The notes: generated by a model not told the origin, from the letters alone. A stretch of DNA of 64,000 nucleotides from Tsuneonella dongtanensis (GCF_001698205.1 NZ_CP016591.1:1674001-1738000), one strand, 5' to 3'; shown: positions 44,659 through 54,281, counted from the first letter of the stretch. Made by a program: numbers and translations.

Positions 44659-47535
44659 ATGATTGCCACGCGTCACCGGTCGCCGGTTTCTGCCGTTCTT
44701 CGACAGGGCTTCCTTGGAGGAGTGGCCTCGCTTGCGCTCGCGATGCCCGCCGTCGCGCAAGACGTCGGGACCGGTCAGGCGGGTCCGGCAACAGAGTCGA
44801 GCGACGACGGCATCGTGGTCAGCGGTGTGCGCGCCACGCAGCGCAATTCGCTCCAGACCAAGCGTAACGCGGACCTCATCGTCGATGCGCTCGTCAGCGA
44901 GGAAATCGGCGCCACGCCCGACCAGTCGGTCGGCGAGACGCTCGAACGCATCGTCGGCGTGACCGCCGATCGCTTCAAGGGCAGCGCGTCCGAGATCTCG
45001 ATCCGCGGACTTGGGCCTTTCCTGGGCTTTTCCACGCTCAATGGCCGCGAAGTCACCAGCGGCAGCGGCGACCGCGCGGTTTCGTTCCAGCAGTTCCCGT
45101 CCGAACTCGTCAACGGCGTGCTCGTCTACAAGTCGCAGAACGCTTCGCTGGTGGAGGGCGGGACCTCCGGTGTGATCGACCTTCGCACCCTGCGTCCGCT
45201 CGATTACGGCAAGGCGCGCGTGACGATCGACGCGCGCGGAGTCTACGAGCCCCACGATGCCCGGATCGAAGGTCGCAACGGTCTCGGCTATCGCATTTCG
45301 GCGAGTGTCATCGACCAGTTTCAGGTCGGCGATGGCGAACTCGGCATTTCGATCGGCTACGCCCGCGCCGACGAATCCGCGGCAGAGGACTTTTACACGG
45401 AAAGTTCCAGCGTCCGTCCGTGCAATTCGATCGGCACCAACACCAGCGGCAACTGCAGTTACAGCGCCGCCAGCGCCAACCCGGTGTATTTCGTGCCCAA
45501 TGCCTTTCTCTATCGGCAAATGAACAACGACCTGACCCGTGACGCGGTGATGGGCACGATCCAGTTCAAGCCCCGACCGGAACTGGACATCAACATCGAC
45601 GGGCAATTCTCGCGCCGCAGCTGGACCGAGAACCGCGTCGACTTCTCGCTGGCCGAGGGGCGCCGCGGGATCATTCCGCTGTCCGGCGGCCTGCTCGCCG
45701 ACGGAACGCTGCTGGCATTCCAGGGCAATAGTTACCTCGAAGCGCAGCCACGCAACCGCGAGCGCGACGAAGACTACTACGGAGGCGGCTTTTCCGCCGA
45801 ATGGACCGACGATGCGGCCAAGATCGGCCTGGACCTGTCGTATTCCGAAACCCAGCGTGACCAGGTCGACCGCTCGACCCGCCTGCGCTCGACCGGAACC
45901 CGCATGTTTGCGGTCACGAATCCGAACGGAACCACGAGCAACGTCAATTACACATCGGGCCGGGTCCCCTACATCCTCGACAAGTCGTCGGGATACCCGG
46001 TGCTGTCGATCTTCCCCTTGGCCAACGGAAGCGCGTTCGACTTGGACGACGCGTCGATCTACCTAGGAAACGGGCGAGCCCAACGCCAGGCCGAGTACCG
46101 GACCGACAAGATCTTCGCAGCGAGGCTCGACGGAACGGCGTTCGTCGCCGACAGCTTCATTACCGCGATCAAGGGCGGATTGCGCTATTCGAACCATCTT
46201 CGGTTGACCGACCTCGACAACGACAACGATATCGATCCCGTTTCCGCCACGGTGACCGCCGCGGGCAATGCGGCCTGCGCCATACCGTTCCGCGAGAAGA
46301 ATTACTTTGGCGGAACGCCGATCAACGTCAGCAGCTTCGCCTCGTTCGACCCGCTGTGCCTTTACGAGGCGCTGGCCGGCACACCCGATGCCGGTCCGCT
46401 GGCCGATCCGCGGAGCATCAGCGACCTCAACGTGCGCGAACAGATCATGGCGGCCTATGCCATGGCCGATTTCGGCAATCCGTCGGGGACCTTCGGCGGC
46501 AATATCGGCGTGCGCGTAGTCAACACGCAGGTGACGTCGAAGGGATTCCGCGGGTCGTTCAACGCCACGACCAACACGGCCGGTGTCGTTACGCTGGCTC
46601 CGGTCGCCGGCGCATTCGAAAACGTGACAGGCAAGAACAACTTCTGGAGCGTCTTGCCGAGCGTCAATGCGCGGCTCGACCTGTCCGACGACTTCCTCGT
46701 CCGCGGCGCGATCTACAAGGCGATCTCGCGCCCCAATATCGAGGACATGGGTGCGGGTCGCTTCATAAGCACCGACAGCGCAGGCAATCCAACGACGATC
46801 CTGGACGCGATTTCGGGCATCTCGGGCGGCAACCCGCGGCTCGAACCGCTGGAAAGCTGGAACGCCGACGTGTCGTTCGAATGGTATCCTTCGGCCGACA
46901 ACGCGATCACCCTCGCAGGCTTTTACAAGCGGCTTCGGGCGGGGATCGTGCCGGCCACCGGCGGCGCGATCATCGAGCCGTTCACGATCAACGGCCAGAC
47001 GATCCTCTATCCCGTGGCGCAGCAGACGAACAGCGACGATACGTCGAAGTTGTGGGGGTTCGAGGCAACGCTCAACCACAGCTTCTCCTACCTCCCGGGT
47101 CTGCTGGGCGGCTTTGGCGTGATCCTCGGCTACAGCTACGCGGACACGGACTTCGAGTATCCCGATCCCAGCATCGTCGACGGGGTCAACCCGCTTGCCA
47201 ACTTTGTCGCCCCGGCAACTTTCGTGGGCCTATCGAAGCACACGCTGAGCGCAGAGGGGTATTACGAGAAGGGGCCGCTCGCGCTGCGTCTGATCTACAA
47301 ATACCGCTCGCCTTACTTCAAGCCGTTCCAACTGGCCGCGAACCGCTATTCGTCCGAGCAGAAGTCGCTCGACGCGAGTGCGAGCATCGACCTCACCAAG
47401 AACGTCGAGCTGCGCTTCCAAGCCCTCAATCTCACCAACGAGGACTACATCCTGTCCCGCCCGACGCTCGATTCCGTCAGCGAGGTCAGTTCGTCCGGCC
47501 GCCGGTATTACGCCGGCGTGAAGCTCCGTTTCTGA
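44659..47535 (+). CDS. TonB-dependent receptor 1 of the polyuronate locus
   Basis: 958-aa outer-membrane receptor. Signal peptide ends at ALAMPAVAQ. The plug domain (residues about 50-165) has a TonB-box-like DDGIVVSGVRATQ, then VGETLERIVGVTADRF and SEISIRGLGPFLGFSTLNGRE. The 22-strand barrel ends in YYAGVKLRF with the terminal Phe needed for BAM insertion. It probably imports oligo-uronates. It is the first gene after the double operator, 6 nt before an alginate_lyase-family gene. Confidence 0.93.
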   Translation: MIATRHRSPVSAVLRQGFLGGVASLALAMPAVAQDVGTGQAGPATESSDDGIVVSGVRATQRNSLQTKRNADLIVDALVSEEIGATPDQSVGETLERIVGVTADRFKGSASEISIRGLGPFLGFSTLNGREVTSGSGDRAVSFQQFPSELVNGVLVYKSQNASLVEGGTSGVIDLRTLRPLDYGKARVTIDARGVYEPHDARIEGRNGLGYRISASVIDQFQVGDGELGISIGYARADESAAEDFYTESSSVRPCNSIGTNTSGNCSYSAASANPVYFVPNAFLYRQMNNDLTRDAVMGTIQFKPRPELDINIDGQFSRRSWTENRVDFSLAEGRRGIIPLSGGLLADGTLLAFQGNSYLEAQPRNRERDEDYYGGGFSAEWTDDAAKIGLDLSYSETQRDQVDRSTRLRSTGTRMFAVTNPNGTTSNVNYTSGRVPYILDKSSGYPVLSIFPLANGSAFDLDDASIYLGNGRAQRQAEYRTDKIFAARLDGTAFVADSFITAIKGGLRYSNHLRLTDLDNDNDIDPVSATVTAAGNAACAIPFREKNYFGGTPINVSSFASFDPLCLYEALAGTPDAGPLADPRSISDLNVREQIMAAYAMADFGNPSGTFGGNIGVRVVNTQVTSKGFRGSFNATTNTAGVVTLAPVAGAFENVTGKNNFWSVLPSVNARLDLSDDFLVRGAIYKAISRPNIEDMGAGRFISTDSAGNPTTILDAISGISGGNPRLEPLESWNADVSFEWYPSADNAITLAGFYKRLRAGIVPATGGAIIEPFTINGQTILYPVAQQTNSDDTSKLWGFEATLNHSFSYLPGLLGGFGVILGYSYADTDFEYPDPSIVDGVNPLANFVAPATFVGLSKHTLSAEGYYEKGPLALRLIYKYRSPYFKPFQLAANRYSSEQKSLDASASIDLTKNVELRFQALNLTNEDYILSRPTLDSVSEVSSSGRRYYAGVKLRF

Positions 47536-47541
47536 GCTGAC

Positions 47542-48825
47542 ATGCCTGCCGGTCTATCGCTGCTGAACATCGCTTTACGAGTGCTGGCGGCCCTTTCGAT
47601 TACCGCCTGCGCCGCCCCTGCGGCGGCGCAGGTGTGTGACGGATCGAACGGATACGAGGCTGCGGCGGGAGGTGCCCGTACGTTTCTGTGGACGCCGGGC
47701 ATGCTTGCATCGGCCAAGGCGACCGCCGCGTCGGACCCGGCGGTGCTCGCCCGACTGAAGAACGATGCAGACGCCGCGCTGGGGCGGGGCCCCTATTCGG
47801 TCACCCACAAGACCAAGCTGGCTGCGAGCGGTGACCGGCATGACTACCAGTCGATCGGACCCTACTGGTGGCCGACGGCCGGTAAGCCCGGTGGGCTGCC
47901 CTATTCGCGGCGCGACGGACGGATCAATCCCGAGCGCAGCGGCCCTCAGTTCGACCTCGACCGTCTGCAGAATTTCAGCAACGATGTGTCGCTGCTTGCT
48001 CTCGCGTGGCATCATACCGGCGATCGCCGCTACGCCGAACACGCTGCCGCTCTGGTGCGCGTGTGGTTCGTCGATCCCGCAACCCGGATGAACCCCAATT
48101 TCGACCATGCGCAAGCCGTCCCCGGTCGATCGCTGGGGCGGGCCGAAGGGGTCATGGATGCATTCCGCTTCGTGCAAGTCGTCGAAGCGATCGGTTTGCT
48201 GGGCCCCTCGGGTGCGCTTTCCGATGGCGACGGAGAGGCCGTGGAAGCCTGGTTCGGCGATCTGGTCCAATGGATGGCAACCAGCCCGATCGGCCGCGCG
48301 GAGCGTGCGAAGACCAACAACCACGGCGTGTATTATGACATGCTGATAGGTCAGTTCGCCCTCTATGCCCGTCTCGAACCGGTGGCGAAAACGATTGCAG
48401 AGCGCTTCGGACCGGCGCGCATCGAGCCGCAATTTGCCGCCGATGGCACACTGCCGGAAGAGCTCTCGCGGACGCGGTCGTGGCACTACACGCTCTGGAC
48501 TCTCCATGCCGCCGCACGAATGGCGCAGATCGGCGCTTGCATCGGCGTCGATGTGGCAGGCTATCGCAATGGGGCCGGCGCGGGGCTGCGTACCGCGCTC
48601 GACCGGACTGCTGCGGTGGTCGATCCGGAAAAGGACTGGGGCTACCCGGACATCGCCTTCGGAGATGCCAAGGCGATGCGCGAAGAGGCCGAGCTGGCGG
48701 TTGAGACGTTCCGAACCGCCGCTTGGTATCTTGCCGATCGGCGCTACGAGGCCGCAGCGATGCGCTATGAGGAGTCTGCCGGAAAATCCCCGGCGGCGTA
48801 CTATCTGGGCCCCCATCGACCCTGA
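47542..48825 (+). CDS. alginate_lyase (PF05426) family polysaccharide lyase
   Basis: 427 aa. The signal sequence contains a possible lipobox ITAC (Cys23). The (alpha/alpha) toroid domain has DYQSIGPYWWPTAGKPGGLP, INPERSGPQFDLDRL, KTNNHGVYYDML (catalytic-type Asn/His) and ELSRTRSWHYTLW (Tyr/Arg). Family members cleave polymannuronate or glucuronan by beta-elimination (PL5/PL38-like). Only 6 nt after receptor 1, so co-expressed. Exact substrate not readable. Confidence 0.9.
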   Translation: MPAGLSLLNIALRVLAALSITACAAPAAAQVCDGSNGYEAAAGGARTFLWTPGMLASAKATAASDPAVLARLKNDADAALGRGPYSVTHKTKLAASGDRHDYQSIGPYWWPTAGKPGGLPYSRRDGRINPERSGPQFDLDRLQNFSNDVSLLALAWHHTGDRRYAEHAAALVRVWFVDPATRMNPNFDHAQAVPGRSLGRAEGVMDAFRFVQVVEAIGLLGPSGALSDGDGEAVEAWFGDLVQWMATSPIGRAERAKTNNHGVYYDMLIGQFALYARLEPVAKTIAERFGPARIEPQFAADGTLPEELSRTRSWHYTLWTLHAAARMAQIGACIGVDVAGYRNGAGAGLRTALDRTAAVVDPEKDWGYPDIAFGDAKAMREEAELAVETFRTAAWYLADRRYEAAAMRYEESAGKSPAAYYLGPHRP

Positions 48826-48987
48826 AGCGCGTCCAGAGTTTCGGTTAATCCATCTCCCTGCGGCCTCGCATTCGTTCGGCCGGCCAACCTTCCTGCGACC
48901 CGCGCATCGTATATTCTTCTGCGACGGGGTGTGTCTTTCTCGAAAAAGGACCGGTATTGAGCCGCGAAACGGAAGAAAGGATGGCAT

Positions 48988-50037
48988 GTGAGGGGAAGCA
49001 CGGGCGCCAAGGGCGAGGCGCCTACCATCAACGATGTCGCGGCGCTCGCCGGAGTTTCGAAGAAGACCGTCAGCCGGGTCATCAACAAGTCGCCCCTGCT
49101 CACCGAGCCCACGCGGAAGAAGGTCGAAGCCGCGATCGTCGAACTCGGCTTCGTGCCGAACCCGCAGGCACGCGCACTGGCACTTCGCCGCAATTTCCTG
49201 ATCGTGCTTCTGCATGACAATCCCAACGCCCAGACGGTGCAGAACTTCCAGAAGGGGGTCTTGCAGACGATCGGGGACAGCGACCTCGCGCTTGTTGTCC
49301 GCCCCGTCGATCGCACGTCGGACGGTATGCTGGAGGATGTCCGTGCCTTCCTCGAAAAACACCGGCCGCTCGGTGTCCTGCTGCTGCCGCCGATTTCGGA
49401 GCGCGACGATCTGGCCGAGGTGTGCCGGGCGTGCGGCGTCGAATACGTGCGCGTCGGTTCCGCGCCTCTGGACGATGAAGCCCATTGCGTCGCATCGAAC
49501 GACCGCGAGGTGGTGCGCGAGGCTTGCAAGGCGTTGATCGCCGCAGGACATCGCCGCTTCGGTTTCGTTCGCGGCCCGGCCGGCTTTCGTTCCGCACTCG
49601 AGCGTGAGGAAGGGTTCCGCGACGCGATGAACGGGGCAGGGGTTGCCATCGACGACGTGCTGTTCGCGCAGGGCAACTACCGCTTCGATTCAGGCATCGC
49701 CGCTGGCAACCAGTTGCTCCTGGCAACGCCTCGTCCAACGGCCATATTTGCTAGCAACGACGAGATGGCGGCGGGTGTCATGCATGCCGCAAAGGCCCGC
49801 GGAATCGATGTTCCCGACGACCTTTCGATCGTGGGCTTCGACGATTCCCCGACCGCTTCGCACCTGTGGCCGCCGCTCAGCACGGTGCGCTGGCCGATTG
49901 TCGAAATGGGGCGCGTTGCCGCCCGTAAGCTGGTGGAGCGTTACCTTCCCGATATCGACGATGACGAAAAGGAACTGCCGACCAGGCTGCCCTCGACCTT
50001 CATCGACAGGGGATCGATAGCGCCGCGCCCCGACTAG
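48988..50037 (+). CDS. LacI family transcriptional regulator
   Basis: 349 aa. N-terminal HTH with TINDVAALAGVSKKTVSRVI (residues about 13-32) and hinge PNPQARALALRR; then a periplasmic-binding-protein-like sensor domain ending in the typical VGFDDSPTASHLWPPLSTV. Starts at a GTG with AAAGGA upstream. It converges on the kdgK operon and sits centrally in the locus, so it probably senses a uronate or KDG-type intermediate and binds the TGACACCGGTGTCA sites. No such site precedes its own gene. Confidence 0.9.
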   Translation: MRGSTGAKGEAPTINDVAALAGVSKKTVSRVINKSPLLTEPTRKKVEAAIVELGFVPNPQARALALRRNFLIVLLHDNPNAQTVQNFQKGVLQTIGDSDLALVVRPVDRTSDGMLEDVRAFLEKHRPLGVLLLPPISERDDLAEVCRACGVEYVRVGSAPLDDEAHCVASNDREVVREACKALIAAGHRRFGFVRGPAGFRSALEREEGFRDAMNGAGVAIDDVLFAQGNYRFDSGIAAGNQLLLATPRPTAIFASNDEMAAGVMHAAKARGIDVPDDLSIVGFDDSPTASHLWPPLSTVRWPIVEMGRVAARKLVERYLPDIDDDEKELPTRLPSTFIDRGSIAPRPD

Positions 50038-50040
50038 CGA

Positions 50041-51045
50041 TCAGCGCACGACGTCGGCACTGCCGGGCGCAAATGCCGCGAGGCGCGCACGGTCGATGAG
50101 CGGCATGTCGCCGGGAATGCTGTGCTTCAGCGCACACAAGGCGAGGCCGCCTTCCGCCATGGCCTTCTCGTCGCCGCCCTCGATCCAACCGTGGATCGCG
50201 CCCCCCGCAAAGGCATCGCCTGTGCCGATGCGATCGACAATGCCTGTCACGTCGATCTCTGCCGTCTGATGCGCCGCATCGCGGCCGTCGACGCGCGCGG
50301 CGATGCGGTGGTGCCCACTCGAGACGATCTGCCGTGCGGTCGAAGCGATGAGCTTCAGATTGGGAAATGCGTCGAAGGCGGCTTCGGCGGCCTCGCGGCG
50401 TCGGTCTGCACCATCGCCGGAGAACGCGCGACCGAGAAGCAGCGATATGTCGCGGTGGTTGCCGATCAGGATCGTCGCGTCGGACACCAGGTCATACAGT
50501 ATCGCGCGCGGGTTGCTCTCCCATGCGCTCCACAAGGCGCCGCGATAGTTGCCGTCGAAACAGATGGGGACGTTGGCTGCCTTGGCTGCCTGGTGGGCTG
50601 CCTTGGCGAGCGCCACGCCTTTCGGACCAAGGGCCGGTGTAATCCCTCCGCTATGCAGGAGACGCGAGCCGTCCAGCGCCGCGGCGAAGTCGATCGACGA
50701 GGGGTCCGCTTCGGCAAAGGCACTCCCGGCGCGGTCATAGGTGATGGTCGACGGTCGCGAGCCGGCACCGTTTTCGAGGAAATAGAGCCCCATCCTGCCC
50801 GGCGCGCGCGCGAGGTGGCGCACATCCACCCCGGTGCTGCGCAGCGCGGCCAGCGCCCGGTCCCCGAGCGGGTTATCGCAGACCATGCCGGTGAACCGCA
50901 CCGCATGGCCCAGGGAAGCGAGCGCGACCGCTACGTTCGCCTCGGCACCGCCGACCGTCAGGTCGAGCGAATCGGCCTGGACCATGAGGCGGTTACCGGG
51001 CGGCGTGAGCCGGACGAGCAGTTCGCCGAAGCAAGTGACAGTCAT
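50041..51045 (-). CDS. kdgK: 2-dehydro-3-deoxygluconate kinase
   Basis: PfkB-family sugar kinase, 334 aa, phosphorylating KDG to KDPG for the Entner-Doudoroff aldolase. N-terminal GELLVRLTPPGNRL and VGGAEANVAVALASLG are KDG-kinase-like; the catalytic base is in DRIGTGDAFAGGAIHG. Last gene of the leftward seven-gene operon (TRAP, beta-helix protein, isomerase, dehydrogenase, kinase). Confidence 0.92.
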   Translation of the reverse strand: MTVTCFGELLVRLTPPGNRLMVQADSLDLTVGGAEANVAVALASLGHAVRFTGMVCDNPLGDRALAALRSTGVDVRHLARAPGRMGLYFLENGAGSRPSTITYDRAGSAFAEADPSSIDFAAALDGSRLLHSGGITPALGPKGVALAKAAHQAAKAANVPICFDGNYRGALWSAWESNPRAILYDLVSDATILIGNHRDISLLLGRAFSGDGADRRREAAEAAFDAFPNLKLIASTARQIVSSGHHRIAARVDGRDAAHQTAEIDVTGIVDRIGTGDAFAGGAIHGWIEGGDEKAMAEGGLALCALKHSIPGDMPLIDRARLAAFAPGSADVVR

Positions 51046-51055
51046 GTCTGGATCG

Positions 51056-51808
51056 CTAGCGCGCCATCCATCCGCCGTCGACGGCGATTATCTGTCCCGT
51101 CAGATAGTCGCTGGCGGGCGAGGCGAGGAAGACTGCCGCGCCGGCGATATCCTCGGGCCGGCCCCAGCGTCCGGTCGGGATGCGCTCGAGGATCTGGCGG
51201 TTGCGGGTCTCGTCGGCCTGCAGCGCGGCGGTGTTGTTGGTCGCGATGTACCCGGGCGCGATCGCGTTGACCTGCACCCCGGACGGCGCGAGTTCGTTCG
51301 CCATGGCCCTGGTCACGCCGGCCACGCCGCTCTTCGCCGCGGCATAGCTCGGCACCCGGATACCGCCCTGGAAGCTCAACAGACTGGCGATGTTGACGAT
51401 CTTGCCGCGGCGCTGGGCTACCATGTGCCGGGCGGCCGCCTGGCTGAGGAAGAACAGGCTCTTGAGGTTGGTATCGACGACCGCGTCCCAGTCCTCCTCG
51501 GTGAAGTCAGCAAGGTCGTTGCGGCGGATGATCCCGGCGTTGTTGACGAGGATGTCGATCCCGCCGAGACCTTCGACCGTTTCGGCCACGACCCGCTCGA
51601 CCGGCTCGATCGAGGACAGGTCCGCAGCGATGTTCACGGCCTTGCCACCGGCGTCGGCGATCAGCCGCAGCGTCTCGGCCGGCTCGCTCCGTCCTGCCAG
51701 CGCGACGTCGGCACCGGCCGCTGCAAGCGCCACCGCGATGGCCTGGCCGATCCCGGTGTTGGCCCCGGTGACCAGCGCCCTTCGACCCGAAAGACTGAAG
51801 TCGATCAT
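51056..51808 (-). CDS. kduD: KduD/DhuD-like SDR dehydrogenase
   Basis: 250-aa SDR. TGANTGIGQAIAVAL, NNAGIIRRNDLADF and S/Y/K in SYAAAKSGV are present, and NNAGIIRR plus WGRPEDIAG are characteristic of KduD-type 2-dehydro-3-deoxy-D-gluconate 5-dehydrogenase. It would reduce the 2,5-diketo acid to KDG with NAD(P)H. It lies 10 nt after the isomerase gene and 10 nt before kdgK, in pathway order. Confidence 0.88.
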   Translation of the reverse strand: MIDFSLSGRRALVTGANTGIGQAIAVALAAAGADVALAGRSEPAETLRLIADAGGKAVNIAADLSSIEPVERVVAETVEGLGGIDILVNNAGIIRRNDLADFTEEDWDAVVDTNLKSLFFLSQAAARHMVAQRRGKIVNIASLLSFQGGIRVPSYAAAKSGVAGVTRAMANELAPSGVQVNAIAPGYIATNNTAALQADETRNRQILERIPTGRWGRPEDIAGAAVFLASPASDYLTGQIIAVDGGWMAR

Positions 51809-51818
51809 CGGTGCGCTC

Positions 51819-52478
51819 TCAGGACAGGGCAGGTTCGCTGACGCCGGTCAGCTCGCGCAGATAGGCGCTGATGCCTTCGTCCTGGGAGTTGGCATAGAAG
51901 TACTCGGCGAACCGCTCGCCCGCGACAGCAGCCTTCAGCAGGTCCTGGTCGACCGACTTGAGCACGGTCAGCATGTCGTGCGTCGATGCGGCCTTCAGGT
52001 CCTTCAGCTTGGTGCGGTTGGCCGCCATCAGGTGCGCGCGTTCCTTCGGATAGCCCGCGCCGCCCTCGTTCTCGAAGATCTTGCGGTAGCAATCCTGCAG
52101 GTTGAGCTCCGCGGCCCAGCCGAAGCCCTTGGCATAGGGCATCGACATGCAGTTGCCGTCGTTGATCTGGCTGAACAGGAACGCGTCGGTCGGATCGATC
52201 ACCAGGCCGCAGAACACGCCCGGCATCGCGTTGCACGCGAGCATCGAGCCCATGCCCGTGCCGCACCCGGTCACCACGAAATCCGCAGCCCTGGAGTTCA
52301 GCAGGATGCCCGCGAGCAGGCCGTTCATCACATAGGTCAGCGATGCCGCGTCGTCCGGCGTGTACATGCCGTAGTGGTGAACCGCGTGCCCCATCGGCTC
52401 CGCCACGCTCCGCAGCGCATCCTCCACAACCGAACTCTTGGCCGCCTGGCTGTTCTCGATGATAAGCGCGATCTTCAT
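51819..52478 (-). CDS. RpiB/LacAB-family isomerase (DhuI-like)
   Basis: 219 aa, longer than classical RpiB (about 150) by a C-terminal helical part. Core motifs are MKIALIIENSQAAKS and VVTGCGTGMGSMLACNAMPG. DhuI enzymes of this fold isomerise 4-deoxy-5-keto uronate to the 2,5-diketo form in glycosaminoglycan catabolism, replacing KduI. Position directly before KduD- and KdgK-type genes supports the same role here. The exact activity is inference. Confidence 0.85.
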   Translation of the reverse strand: MKIALIIENSQAAKSSVVEDALRSVAEPMGHAVHHYGMYTPDDAASLTYVMNGLLAGILLNSRAADFVVTGCGTGMGSMLACNAMPGVFCGLVIDPTDAFLFSQINDGNCMSMPYAKGFGWAAELNLQDCYRKIFENEGGAGYPKERAHLMAANRTKLKDLKAASTHDMLTVLKSVDQDLLKAAVAGERFAEYFYANSQDEGISAYLRELTGVSEPALS

Positions 52479-52524
52479 GGGGTAGTCCTTCCGGTGTCTA
52501 TCTGTTCTTGCCTGAGGCGTTCGG

Positions 52525-54177
52525 TCAATCGGCCCGGTTTGTGCGCCGATTGAGCTGATATTCGTAGAGCGACGGGATGGCCGGGATACGGCCGCTGTCG
52601 AGGATCCGTGCTGTCGGACGATAATCGACTTCGACCGGCCGTCCACTTGCCGAAATGCCCACAACCGTGCCGCCAGGCCCTTCGAGGCCGCTCATGACCT
52701 TGAGGGTTTCTCCCTTCGCGGGCCCCCCATCGAAGACGAGTCGGGCGTTCCAGGTCGTGTTGCCGATCCCGTGGCCCGGCTTCCAGTAGGGTGCGCCGCC
52801 GCCCTCCCAAAGCCGCCAGGTCCACGCACCTCCGGTCCACTTCGGTGCGATGCGCAAGGTGACGTCGTCGAACAGGTTCTGGTGGTTCGAGCCGCTATGC
52901 TGATCGAGGATGGCGCCCTGGAGCACCTGGGCATGGGTAAAGACCGAGCGCGTCGAGCGCGTGTTGACCGTCAGTGGATGCACGACCGGATTCTCCACGC
53001 GCAGGTCCCGCACGAGGACGTTGTGCACCGCGCCGACATGTACCGCGTAATGCGCCAGCCGGTCTCCGGTGGTCGTGACGTCGGCGATTGTCAGGCTGGC
53101 CGCATTGTCGGTGAGGATACCGCTGTCGGCATTGTCGATCACGACGTTGCGAACCCACCCGTCGAACACGCCCGTCATGTAGATGCCGTTGAAACCCTGC
53201 TCAAGGTGATGGCCGTAGGCCGCGCCCTCGGGAAACCGGATCGCCAGGTTCTGGATGCCGACGTTGGTCAGGTGCTCCCAGTTCGCGACGACAGCGGGCT
53301 GGTCCGGCCGTACATCGTGAAGCAGCGGATCGCCGAGCGTGACCGTCTTTCCGCTGATCGCCACGATACGCGTCGACTGCGAAACCGTGGGCCGGTTGGG
53401 GAAGGTCCAGTGATGCGAACCGATCGGCAGCTCGGTGTCGCCATAGAGCGACTTGATGATCGCGCTGTCCTTGCCCCGGGTCGCGAACCATTGGAGCTGG
53501 ATCACCTGGCCGGTGCGAAGCTTGCCCGGGTCGGCGACGGTCAGCGTGCGCTCGAACTGCCTGCCAGCAACGCCATCGGTCAGCACCGGATCGCGTACGT
53601 CCTTGCTGCCATCATAGCTGACCGGGCGCGTGTCCGGCGGACCCGTGAACAGGAATCCGCCGCTCCAGCTCCACTCGCTGAAGAGGTAGTCGATGTTGTT
53701 TTCCGGCTCGATCTGCCGCTTATCTTCCTTGACCAGATACTCGCGCAGTTCGTCCCATTGCGGCGATGTGTCGACCAGTTCGAGGGGGCGGGGAAACCAC
53801 AGCTCGCTGCCGCCCGCATCCGAACCCGTTCCTTCGAGGACGATATCGCTCCGGTCGATGCGCAGCATTTCGGTGATCTGTGTCCGGCCCGAAGGGAAGC
53901 GCAGAGTGACCGGTCCGGGAACCTTGCGTGCGGCCTCGAGCGCGCGCTGAACGGCCTTCGTATCGTCGAGGCCGTCGTCGGGCACGGCACCGTGATCGGC
54001 CACGGCGATCGAAGTGGGCGGGGCAGGGGGAATATCGGCGGTGCCGAACCCGTACCCTGCATAGCTGTAGTCGGGCAGCCCGGCCGGCACTCCGCCTGCG
54101 GCTTCGCTGGGCCGCTCCTGGCCAGCGGCAGGAGCGGCCAGGGCGGCGGCGAGGACGGGCAATGCGAGATATTTCAT
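52525..54177 (-). CDS. secreted beta-helix protein, probable polysaccharide lyase or hydrolase of unassigned family
   Basis: 550 aa with signal peptide (MKYLALPVLAAALAAPAAGQ). The N-terminus has a Pectate_lyase_3/GH28-like start: IAVADHGAVPDDGLDDTKAV then ALRFPSG-type strands. The middle consists of right-handed beta-helix rungs (NVGIQNLAIRF, GWVRNVVIDNADSG, ASLTIADVTTT, HNVLVRDLRVEN) and a His-rich LDQHSGSNHQNLFDDV. I cannot place it in a CAZy family. Being in an operon with uronate enzymes suggests a third depolymerase or a carbohydrate-binding role. Confidence 0.8.
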   Translation of the reverse strand: MKYLALPVLAAALAAPAAGQERPSEAAGGVPAGLPDYSYAGYGFGTADIPPAPPTSIAVADHGAVPDDGLDDTKAVQRALEAARKVPGPVTLRFPSGRTQITEMLRIDRSDIVLEGTGSDAGGSELWFPRPLELVDTSPQWDELREYLVKEDKRQIEPENNIDYLFSEWSWSGGFLFTGPPDTRPVSYDGSKDVRDPVLTDGVAGRQFERTLTVADPGKLRTGQVIQLQWFATRGKDSAIIKSLYGDTELPIGSHHWTFPNRPTVSQSTRIVAISGKTVTLGDPLLHDVRPDQPAVVANWEHLTNVGIQNLAIRFPEGAAYGHHLEQGFNGIYMTGVFDGWVRNVVIDNADSGILTDNAASLTIADVTTTGDRLAHYAVHVGAVHNVLVRDLRVENPVVHPLTVNTRSTRSVFTHAQVLQGAILDQHSGSNHQNLFDDVTLRIAPKWTGGAWTWRLWEGGGAPYWKPGHGIGNTTWNARLVFDGGPAKGETLKVMSGLEGPGGTVVGISASGRPVEVDYRPTARILDSGRIPAIPSLYEYQLNRRTNRAD

Positions 54178-54205
54178 GGCTGCCTGTTTTCCCCTCTTTC
54201 TGGCG

Positions 54206-54225
54206 TTTGAATCGCCGGATTCAAA
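54206..54225. promoter_or_regulatory. intra-operon inverted repeat before the beta-helix gene
   Basis: TTTGAATC (54206-54213) / GATTCAAA (54218-54225) with loop GCCG, 28 bp upstream of the beta-helix ATG, in the 104-bp gap after dctM. No U-run follows on the minus strand, so it is more likely an operator or an mRNA-processing/stability hairpin than a terminator. Confidence 0.45.
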
Positions 54226-54281
54226 AACGTCGAATGGCCCATGCAGTGGCCGTGTTGCGCGGCAGGGCTTGTAGAATCCAA

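Noticed and set aside
47575-49551. Long minus-strand open frame across the lyase and the LacI gene
   Set aside because: Spans two well-defined plus-strand genes and has Arg/His-rich shadow composition.
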